DNA of 64,000 bases from Xenopus tropicalis (lineage: Eukaryota > Chordata > Amphibia > Anura > Pipidae), in assembly GCF_000004195.4 (NCBI RefSeq), contig NC_030683.2, positions 50,109,358-50,173,357 on the forward strand. The letters run 5' to 3'. The position numbers and the translations under genes are program-made. Below are positions 43,895 to 52,567 of this stretch, one piece after another. Numbering within the stretch: position 1 is the stretch's first letter; each line of letters opens with the position of its first letter. The notes beneath the pieces are model-generated. The model ran no database searches. It saw nothing but the letters and a program-made list of their open reading frames with translations, and was not told where the DNA came from.

Positions 43895-44405
43895 TGTAAT
43901 AAAATGGCTAGGTTAGTTGTAGATGGACGATATGTTTCTCCCAGGGTTTTGCATAGTTGGTACCCTGGAACATGGAACAATTAATCACAAACCCAGCCCT
44001 TTAATACAGACCTTAGCAGCAAGGTGATTGCTGCAGCTGAGAGCCTGTTAAAAGACTCCAGTGTGGGGAGGGGCAGTCTCTTCCCCACTACACAGGTAGC
44101 AGGAGCTGCGCTGAATGGGAAAGGTACCTGTGATTTCTGATTTTGTTTGCTTCTATTTAAGTTGGAGTTGGGAAAGCCATCCAACTGTAGTTAGGCTGCC
44201 AATTGTGTTTAGCCAGCGTTCTGGTGCAAGGGTTTATTTTCTTGTTTCTTATTTTGTGTTTTTTACTGAAGTTTTGTAACAAAATAAACTGCTGGCACTT
44301 GCCTTTAAGAGAGCAACCTCTGTGACTGCCATGTTTACCCTAAAAGACTGTGGGAAGCGGCCCTAAGACACTGAACCAGATCCCCCTGTAGGTTCGAGTG
44401 TCACA
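43895..44405 (+). repeat. 5' LTR of the Gmr1-type element
   Basis: 511 bp. It contains TTCTATTTAAG (TATA-like) near 44151 and AATAAA at 44283-44288. Differences from the 3' LTR: CTAGG versus CTGGG, TTTTTTA versus TTTGTTA and TTCGAG versus TTTGAG. Confidence 0.95.
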
Positions 44406-44407
44406 CG

Positions 44408-44425
44408 TGGTGGAGGATGCGGGCA
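44408..44425 (+). other. Putative primer binding site
   Basis: TGGTGGAGGATGCGGGCA lies two bases after the LTR and begins with TGG, complementary to a tRNA CCA end. The matching tRNA was not identified. It overlaps the first ATG (44417) of the gag frame, which argues for the later start at 44468. Confidence 0.5.
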
Positions 44426-45859
44426 GCCTCACTCAAGTCTGAGGGTAAAAGTACTGTTGTTGCCAAGATGGAGGATGTTATAAAAGCTCTCATTCAGTCC
44501 ACTGCAGTGCAGCAAGAAACAAACAGACAAGCTGCTCAGAGTGTTGCAGCTTTACAGCAGCTGGTTGTACAACAAGGAGAAAGTGTTGCTACCCTTGCCA
44601 AAATCCAGAAGGAAAGCACTGAAACGTTAGTGCGACAATTGGCAGAAGTACAGGCAGAGGCCCGTGAGGAACAGCATGCGGCTGTACAAATGGTGCAACA
44701 GGAAATCCAGGCCTTATCAGAAAAGGTCAATGCAAACCCTGTGGCTACACAGCAAGCGAATAAGCTGATACGGGCAAGTCATTACCTGCAAAAGATGGCA
44801 GCCACTGATGATGTTGAGGCATACCTACTAGCCTTTGAACGCACCGCTGAGAGGGAAGGATGGCCAGCTGGAGAATGGGCAAGTTTACTAGCGCCTTTCC
44901 TAAGTGGAGAACCCCAGAAGGCATATTATGATCTGGAACCTGCAGAGGCCAGCAACTACAGTAAATTGAAGGCAGAAATTCTTGCACGTCTGGGAGTGAC
45001 AGCTGCAGTCCGGGCCCAAAGGTTCCACTCTTGGTCTTTTGTTCCAGACAAGGCTGCCCGATCGCAGATGTTTGACCTGATACATTTGGCTAGGAAGTGG
45101 TTACAGCCTGACATCAACTCTGCCATCCATATTGTAGAGTTGCTTGTAATGGATCGCTTCCTGAGGGCTTTACCAGCTTCACTACGACGGTGGGTAAGTC
45201 AAAGTGACCCCCAGAATGTTGACCAGTTGGTCACCTTGGTCGAAAGATACATTGCTGCTGGAGAACTTAGTAACCCACCGAGAGCAGAGCGGTTCTCTGG
45301 TACCAAGATGCTAAGTCACACTAGGTCTGGTAAGACTGGTTCAAAGTTAAAGGACAATGGGGATCAGCTTGGCAGTAGACGGCAGTTTGATAATACAGTA
45401 AAATGTTTCAAATGTTTTGAATATGGACATATGTCTAAAGACTGCCCTTTAAATGTTGAACCTATGCAATGTGATATGAGTTACAGGGGTAAACCCCACT
45501 CGTTGCTTACAAGAAAGGCAGGTTCAGATGTTGTAAGTTGTTATGCGGAGAAACCACAATGGTGTACCATAAAAGTAAATGGGAAAGAGGTACAAGCATT
45601 ACTTGACTCAGGGAGTATGGTAACCCTAGTAACCAGGTCCCTTGTGCCTCAAAGTAAAATTAATCATGCAAAACAAGTGGGAGTTGTCTGTGTACATGGA
45701 GATAGACAGGATTATCCTACCGCCCAAGTCACCCTGTCTACCCCATCTGGGTCTATGGATTACCAAGTCGGAGTGGTTCCCCAGCTGGCATACGAAGTGG
45801 TTTTGGGGAGAGATTTTCCTTATTTTCTGAATTTATGGGCTTTTGTCACCTATAAGTAA
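44417..45859 (+). CDS. gag: Gmr1-type gag-protease with SCAN-like domain
   Basis: 480 codons from the first ATG; the more likely start is Met18 (MEDVIKAL, 44468), since the first ATG lies in the primer site. A long Gln/Ala-rich coiled coil covers about 20-105. The capsid part runs about 115-285, and its C-terminal half (about 200-282: RFHSW, LARKWLQPDI, IVELLVMDRFLRALP, WVSQ, LVERY) has the layout of the vertebrate SCAN domain (RFR..Y, L..LC..WL.PE, QILELLVLEQFL.ILP, W). A CCHC knuckle CFKCFEYGHMSKDC is at 330-343 and an aspartic protease with LLDSGS at 395-400 and VVLGRDF near 461 follows. It ends in TAA in the same frame as the integrase part, so either a nonsense mutation or readthrough stop separates them. 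Confidence 0.9.
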   Translation: MRAASLKSEGKSTVVAKMEDVIKALIQSTAVQQETNRQAAQSVAALQQLVVQQGESVATLAKIQKESTETLVRQLAEVQAEAREEQHAAVQMVQQEIQALSEKVNANPVATQQANKLIRASHYLQKMAATDDVEAYLLAFERTAEREGWPAGEWASLLAPFLSGEPQKAYYDLEPAEASNYSKLKAEILARLGVTAAVRAQRFHSWSFVPDKAARSQMFDLIHLARKWLQPDINSAIHIVELLVMDRFLRALPASLRRWVSQSDPQNVDQLVTLVERYIAAGELSNPPRAERFSGTKMLSHTRSGKTGSKLKDNGDQLGSRRQFDNTVKCFKCFEYGHMSKDCPLNVEPMQCDMSYRGKPHSLLTRKAGSDVVSCYAEKPQWCTIKVNGKEVQALLDSGSMVTLVTRSLVPQSKINHAKQVGVVCVHGDRQDYPTAQVTLSTPSGSMDYQVGVVPQLAYEVVLGRDFPYFLNLWAFVTYK

Positions 45860-45976
45860 CAAGAGTCCTTAAGGGGTACGAATGACCTTGAATATGCATT
45901 TCCCTTTGCTGATGTTCAGTCTGATGAGGTATTACGTAGTGAGGTAGGCTGCAAGGCCCCAACCCCGCTTCAGGTT

Positions 45977-47416
45977 TTGGTAGGGGACAACACAAGCAGT
46001 GATACAGAGCCCCACACCTCTGATGAGCCTGAGAGGGAATTAGCTGACTTAGAAGTCAGCCCCGTTAATTTTAAGAGTGCACAGTGGGAAGATCCCACTT
46101 TGCTGGAACCTAGGCGTAATGTTCAGGTGACAAATGGTGTTAGAAATAACCCAGATGGCTCCCTTTCTTATCCTTATTTTGAAGTGTCTAATGACCTTCT
46201 ATATCGTGTAGAAAAGAGGGGTGATGTACCGTTCGATAGGATAGCAATGGACCTGGTTGGTCCACTTATAAAGTCTGCTAGGGGTCACCAATACATTCTA
46301 GTTGTTGTGGACTATGCCACACGTTACCCTGAGGCTATTCCCCTACGCAATACTACAGCAAAGAGTATAGCGAAAGAACTAATGTTCATGTTTAGTAGGG
46401 TGGGTATCCCCAGGGAAATTCTGACAGACCAAGGGACACCATTTATGTCCAGGGTTACAAAAGAGTTGTGCAAATTGTTGCAAATAAAGCATCTCAGGAC
46501 ATCTGTATACCACCCGCAGTCAGATTGTCTTGTCGAAAGGTTTAATAAAACCTTAAAAACCATGCTCCGTAGAGTGATTGATAAGGATGGGAAAAATTGG
46601 GACTTCTTGCTGCCTTATCTAATGTTTGCAATCAGGGAAGTTCCCCAATCCTCAACAGGTTTTTCCCCGTTTGAATTGTTGTATGGTCGGCACCACAGAG
46701 GGTTGCTGGACACAGTTAAAGAAACCTGGGAGCATGAAACTACCCCTCACCGTAGTGTGATAGAACATGTGGCTCAGATGCAAGATAGGATTGAGGCCAT
46801 TATACCTATTGTACGTGAGCACATGCTAAAAGCACAGGAAGCTCAAAGAAACTCATACAATAGGAACGCTAGGCTGCGTGTATTTCAGCCAGGGGACAGA
46901 GTACTTGTTTTAGTCCCTACTGTAGAGAATAAATTTCTAGCAACCTGGCAGGGCCCTTATGAGGTAATTGAAAGAGTTGGCGTGGTTAACTATAAAATAC
47001 GGCAACCAGGTAGAAGGAAGCCTGAACAAATGTATCATGTTAACCTGCTAAAGACAGGGAAAGACAGGGAAGTCTTAATGGCAACACAGTCTCCAGACTC
47101 TCCGATTGATATGAAAGAAGCACCAGAGGTTAATATAGCAGACACCCTGTCAACTCCCCAAAAGCGTGAGGTCAGAGAATTTGTTAACCGTAACAAGGAT
47201 GTTTTCTCAGCTATGCCAGGGCGAACTAAAATAATTGAACATGACGTTATTACAGAATCGGGTAACAGAGTACATCTTAAACCATACAGAATACCAGAAG
47301 CTCGTAGAGAGGTTGTTAGTAGAGAGATAAAGAAAATGCTGGAGCTTGATGTGATTGAAGAATCCCAAAGTGAATGGAGTAGTCCCATTGTCCCATGCCC
47401 AGGGTTGACGAACTGA
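45977..47416 (+). pseudogene. pol: Gmr1-type integrase plus start of RT, deleted
   Basis: 479-codon open frame in the same phase as gag-protease. The first 80 residues are acidic linker. At RGD-VPFDRIAMD (residues 81-92) the HHCC zinc finger normally before the core is absent: the sequence jumps from the pre-finger motif DLLYRVEKRGD to the core start. The catalytic triad is complete: D92, D151, E187 (35 residues between the last two). A C-terminal part with GDRVLVLVPT, WQGPYEVIE and YHVNLLK follows. Then the RT N-terminus begins in the same frame (MLELDVIEESQSEWSSPIV) and breaks off into PCPGLTN and a stop. This proves the integrase-before-RT order. Confidence 0.9.
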
Positions 47417-48582
47417 TAGAGCGGTTAGGCAAAGCAAGATACCTCACAACTATTGACCTGACAAAAGGTTATTGGCAGGTGCCTCTTACAAAACAAGCAA
47501 GGGAAAAAACTGCATTTTCCACCCCAGATGGGCTGTTCCAATATAAGGTCCTACCTTTTGGGCTACATGGGGCCCCAGCAACCTTTCAAAGAATAATGGA
47601 CCGAATTCTAAAGCCCCATGGTTGTTATGCTGCTGCCTACCTTGACGATATAGTCATTCATAGCACAGATTGGGAATCACACCTAGCAAAAGTTCAGGCT
47701 GTGGTGGACTCAATTAGAAATGCTGGTTTAACTGCCAATCCTGCAAAATGTACTATTGGGCTTGAAGAGGCCAAATACTTGGGGTTCTCAATAGGAAGGG
47801 GACTAGTTAAACCACAAGTCACAAAGGTGGAATCTATTCAAAATTGGCCAAGGCCTTCCACCAAGAAACAAGTCAGGACATTTCTGGGCTTAACTAGCTA
47901 CTACAGAAGGTTCATACCTGACTTTGCTACTATTGCCAGCCCTTTAACTGACCTTACTAAAGCAAAAGCCCCTGTAGTGGTACGGTGGTCAACAGAAGCT
48001 GAAGAAGCTTTTGTCAAATTAAAAGAAGCCCTCTGTGCCCATCCAGTTTTGGTGGCACCTGATTTTAGGAAGGGATTTATTGTGCAAACAGATGCCTCAG
48101 ATGTCGGCTTAGGAGCTGTTCTGTCACAGGAGATTAATGGTGAGGAGCACCCAGTTTACTACTTGAGTAGGAAACTTAATTCCCAGGAGAGGAATTATTC
48201 AATTGTAGAAAAAGAATGTTTAGCCATAAAATGGGCTCTAGAATCCCTAAGATATTATCTCTTGGGTAGACAGTTTAGGCTCATTACAGACCATGCCCCG
48301 CTTACTTGGATGAGCCAAAACAAAGACAAAAACGCAAGGGTTACTAGGTGGTTCCTGAGTTTGCAACCCTACAGTTTCACTGTGGAACACAGGGCTGGAA
48401 TTAAACAAGGCAATGCTGATGGGCTCTCAAGGTTATATTCCTTAATGTCCATGGTCGCTCTCCCCTCTAGGGCAGAGCTGGGTGGGGGGATGTGTAATAA
48501 AATGGCTGGGTTAGTTGTAGATGGACGATATGTTTCTCCCAGGGTTTTGCATAGTTGGTACCCTGGAACATGGAACAATTAA
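47395..48582 (+). pseudogene. pol: Gmr1-type reverse transcriptase and RNase H, 5' part missing
   Basis: 395 codons in a different frame from the integrase part. It starts inside RT at MPRVDELIERLG; the PKPDG..RFC.D.RKLN block (RT motifs 1-2) is deleted at about 47390-47400. It keeps ARYLTTIDLTKGYWQ, LPFGLHGAPATFQ and YLDD (82-85). RNase H has D233, E274 and D299. After ADGLSRLYS no integrase follows; the frame runs through the polypurine tract into the 3' LTR and ends there, consistent with RT-RH being the last pol domain. Confidence 0.9.
48480..48492 (+). other. Polypurine tract of the Gmr1-type element
   Basis: GGGTGGGGGGATG directly precedes the 3' LTR. The T residues interrupt it, as is common. 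Confidence 0.75.
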
Positions 48583-49003
48583 TCACAAACCCAGCCCTTT
48601 AATACAGACCTTAGCAGCAAGGTGATTGCTGCAGCTGAGAGCCTGTTAAAAGACTCCAGTGTGGGGAGGGGCAGTCTCTTCCCCACTACACAGGTAGCAG
48701 GAGCTGCGCTGAATGGGAAAGGTACCTGTGATTTCTGATTTTGTTTGCTTCTATTTAAGTTGGAGTTGGGAAAGCCATCCAACTGTAGTTAGGCTGCCAA
48801 TTGTGTTTAGCCAGCGTTCTGGTGCAAGGGTTTATTTTCTTGTTTCTTATTTTGTGTTTGTTACTGAAGTTTTGTAACAAAATAAACTGCTGGCACTTGC
48901 CTTTAAGAGAGCAACCTCTGTGACTGCCATGTTTACCCTAAAAGACTGTGGGAAGCGGCCCTAAGACACTGAACCAGATCCCCCTGTAGGTTTGAGTGTC
49001 ACA
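48493..49003 (+). repeat. 3' LTR of the Gmr1-type element
   Basis: 511 bp, 3 differences from 43895-44405 (0.6 percent), followed by CTGC. Confidence 0.95.
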
Positions 49004-49007
49004 CTGC

Positions 49008-49810
49008 TTATTGTTTGTTACATTAAAATAGATCAACTATGTAGCTTTATTGAATTACAACTTGCTAGAGTATGAAATTAAATTGCTTAGATTTATGTAA
49101 AGTGGATATAGTGATAGCACTAGTGATAACAAGTACATGTGTTTAGAGTTTAGTATACTGTATTTATTATGGTGTCATTGAATATGCAAACCATCGACTG
49201 CTGCATTTCACATGGAATAAGACTCCAGGCCATTCTGTTTAAATGAGATCTAGGCATCTAAAATCAATGCAATTAACTAAAAAGAAACAATCAACAAGCA
49301 CACAGACCTGTATTTGAACAGGAATTAGGAGAGGAATAAAATATTAAAAGTTATTATTAGAATATTCAGGTACAAATATCCTGTTTTGTTTCACTAAAAT
49401 AAAACTATTTTTTTGATTGCAGTAAATACATACAAGAAAAAACACCCATTGACCTTAATGCATTTAGGGTTAGAAAAAACACCCACTTAAAAAACACAAG
49501 AAAAACACCCTTTGGCTAGTGATGACCAAATTTTGCACCAGGCATGGAGTCGTGGCAAATTTACGCGTTTCTCCATTGCCGGATTTTTTCATGAAATGGG
49601 AGCAAAGATTTGCCACAGAATTTTTTTTTCAAGTTTTGTGACAAAGACAGATTTGCTCATCACTACTTTTGGCTTCAATGCATGTGGCATTGTGAGGAAA
49701 ACACCCATCAACTCCTATGCATTTGGCACAAGAAAAGATGCAAGAAAAAGCAACCATGAACTTCAATAAATCTAGGGTAAGAAAAAAGTCCCCAAAATGC
49801 CTATGAACTC
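49008..49810. other. Spacer with degenerate AAAACACCC repeats and a hAT-like MITE
   Basis: No gene seen. From 49436 a phrase of the form GAAAAACACCC(A/T)..GACC..AATGCATTTAGGG recurs at least four times (about 49436, 49475, 49500, 49698), and the flank beyond the CR1 element (52560-52580, AATGCATTAGGG) continues it. The MITE at 49517-49665 interrupts it. Confidence 0.55.
49517..49665. mobile_element. hAT-like MITE, TAGTGATGA ends
   Basis: 149-bp copy with ends TAGTGATGACCAAATTTTGC and AGATTTGCTCATCACTA, flanked by CCTTTGGC (49509-49516) and CTTTTGGC (49666-49673), 7 of 8 identical. Confidence 0.8.
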
Positions 49811-52563
49811 ATAGTAACATAGTAACATAGTAAGTTGGGTTGAAAAAAGACATACGTCCATCAAGTTCAACCATAATGCCTATATATAACCTGCCTAACT
49901 ACTAGTTGATCCAGAGGAAGGCAAAAAACCCCATCTGAAGCCTCTCTAATTTGCCGCAGAGGGGAAAAATTCCTTCCTGACTCCAAGATGGCAATCGGAC
50001 CAGTCCCTGGATCAACTAGTACTAAGAGCTATCTCCCATAACCCTGTATTCCCTCACTTGCTAAGAATCCATCCAGCCCCTTTTTAAAGTTATATAATGT
50101 ATCAGCCAGCACGACTGATTCGGGGAGGGAATTCCACAACTTCACAGCTCTCACTGTAAAAAATCCTTTCCGAATGTTTAAATGGAACCTCCCTTCTTCT
50201 AAATGAAGTGGGTGCCCTCGTGTCCGTTGGAAGGACCTACTGGTAAATAAAACATTAGAAAGGTTATTATATGATCCCTTTATATATTTATACATAGTTA
50301 TCATGTCACCTCTTAAGCGCCTCTTCTCCAGTGTAAACAGACCCAACTTGGCCAGTCTTTCTTCATAACTGAGACTTTCCATACCCTTTACCAGCTTAGT
50401 TGCCCTTCTCTGGACCCTCTCTAACTCAATAATGTCCCGTTTGAGCACTGGAGACCAAAACTGAACAGCATATTCTAGATGGGGCCTTACCAGCGCTCTG
50501 TAAAGGGGAAGAATAACCCCCTCCTCCCGTGAATCTATACCCCTTTTAATACAGCTCAAAACCTTGTTTGCCCTTGCAGCTGCTGCCTGGCATTGCTTGC
50601 TACAGCCAAGTTTATTATCTACAAGGACTCCAAGGTCCTTCTCCATTATGGATTTGCCTAGTGCAGTCCCATTAAGGGTATACGGGGCTTGCATATTTTT
50701 ACATCCCAGGTGCATGACCTTACATTTATCCACATTAAATCTCATCTGCCACTTAGTCGCCCAGATTGCCAGTTGGTCAAGATCCTGCTGCAGGGATGTC
50801 ACATCCTGGATAGAATTGACTGGTCTGCAGAGTTTTGTGTCATCTGCAAACACTGATACATTACTCATAATACCCTCCCCTAAGTCATTTATGAACAAAT
50901 TAAACAAAAGTGGACCCAGTACAGAACCCTGAGGGACCCCACTGAGGACCTTATTCCAAGTAGAGAATGTGCCATTAACAACCACCCTCTGTACCCAATC
51001 CTGTAGCCAGTTTTCTATCCATGTGCAAACTACTTCACTAAGACCAACAGACCTTAACTTAGAAAGCAGTTGTTTGTGGGGAACGGTATCAAATGCTTTG
51101 GCAAAATCCAAATAGATTATATCTACTGCATCCCCACTGTCCAGCTTCTTACTTACCACATCATAAAAAGCAATTAAATTGGTCTGACATGACCTGTCCT
51201 TCATAAAGCCATGCTGATTACTGCTCATAATGCCATTCTCCACTACATAATTTTGAATGTGATCCCTTAACAAGCCTTCAAATTGCCCACCACGGATGTC
51301 AAACTTACAGGCCTATAATTGCCAGGCTGAGATCGTACTCCCTTTTTAAATATGGTAATGACATTCGCCTTCTTCCAATCCCTAGGTACCATACCTGATG
51401 AAAGAGAGTCTGAGAATATCAGAAACAAGGGCCACTGCAATTCTGCCCCTAGCTCTCTCAGTACCCGAGGGTGTATTCCATCTGGCCCAGGTGCCTTGTT
51501 TACATTTATCGTGTGTAACCCTTTAAGCACCATATCCTGTGCCAACCACTGTGTAGTTGGAGCTGAGGCAACAGTGAAGCTATTGGGTGGGACTTGGCCC
51601 ACTGGCTCCTCTACTGTATACACAGAAGAAAAGAACTGGTTAAGCACATCTGCCTTTTCTGTATCCGCTGTAACCATATTGTTACTATAACTCAATGGGG
51701 CCACACCCTCAACCTGCATCTTTTTACTATTAATATACTTAAAAAACTTTTTGGGGTTAGTGTTGGCCTCGGCCGCGATGCGCTCCTCATTTTCTATCTT
51801 TGCCTTCCGGATTGCTGTTTTACAACACTTGTTATAGTGTTTATAATCATTAAACGCATCTACTGTCCCCTCTGACTTATATTACTTAAAAGATTTCCTT
51901 TTTTTCCCTATTAACTTCTTTACCTCAGAGTTAAGCCACATAGGGTGATTCTTAACACTTCTACTTTTTCTTATTAATGGAATGAATTGAGAACAGTAAT
52001 GATTTAATATCATTTTAAATGACAACCATTTCTGCTCTGTGTTTTTATCAGAAAACATAATGCCCCAATCTATGCCCTGAAGCGCTGCCCTTAAGGAGCT
52101 AAAATTTGCCTTCCTAAAATTCATTGTCTTTGTTGCCCCCGTGTAAATTTGTTTCCTGCACCAAACATCAAATGAAATAACATTATGATCACTATTACCC
52201 AGGGGTTCAACCACTTGCACATTTTCTATACGTTCTGGGTCATTAGAGATCACTAGATCCAGTATAGCATGGTTCCTGGTTGGCTCCTCAACAACTTGTG
52301 ACATAAAGTTGTCATGCAGCAAGTTTATAAACTTGTTCCCATTTACTGTCCTGGCAGTACTATTGCCCCAGTCAATATCAGGGTAATTAAAATCATTATA
52401 ATCACTTGCCCCAAACTAGCAGCCTTTTCTATTTGCAACAGGAGCTGGGCCTCCTCCTCTTCGCTTACATTAGGGGGTCTATAGCATACCCCTACAATTA
52501 GTTTGGTAGATTCTTTACTATCTGTGAGAAGCTCAACCCATAAGGATAACCCATAACTCCAAT
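49811..52563 (-). mobile_element. 5'-truncated CR1-clade LINE
   Basis: Non-LTR retrotransposon on the - strand, ending at its 3' side in repeated TATGTTAC units (plus-strand ATAGTAACATAGTAACATAG at 49811-49830) as CR1-type elements do. It carries part of the endonuclease and the whole reverse transcriptase. A short AACTC is present at both junctions and may be the target duplication. It lies within the repeated host phrase described for 49008-49810. Confidence 0.85.
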
Positions 52564-52567
52564 GCAT
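50029..52567 (-). pseudogene. CR1 ORF2 (endonuclease-reverse transcriptase), frameshifted
   Basis: Four open pieces on the - strand. 52567-52343: apurinic endonuclease part with GVCYRPPN. 52322-51882: rest of the endonuclease with LDLVIS and SDHNVISF, then the linker. 51719-51267: RT start with NKAPGPDGIHPRVLREL and NYRPVSLTS. 51273-50029 (414 codons): RT core with [34 protein letters not shown] and the C-terminal LYRALVRPHLEYA and LERVQRRATKLV motifs, ending EGIQGYGR. Frameshifts separate at least the first two pieces and the last two (at about 51270, after TSVVGNL), so no full protein can be made. The N-terminus of the endonuclease and any ORF1 are missing by 5' truncation. Confidence 0.88.

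Larger units (their letters stand above)
43895..49003 (+). mobile_element. Gmr1-type gypsy retrotransposon, internally deleted
   Basis: 5,109-bp element with 511-bp LTRs (TGTAATA...GTCACA) that differ at 3 positions and a 4-bp target duplication CTGC (43891-43894 and 49004-49007; 5 bp ACTGC if the final A is shared). The order is gag with SCAN-like domain, protease, integrase, then reverse transcriptase and RNase H. Integrase upstream of RT is the hallmark of Gmr1-like gypsy elements. An in-frame TAA after protease, loss of the integrase zinc finger and a frameshifting deletion in RT make it non-autonomous. Confidence 0.93.
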
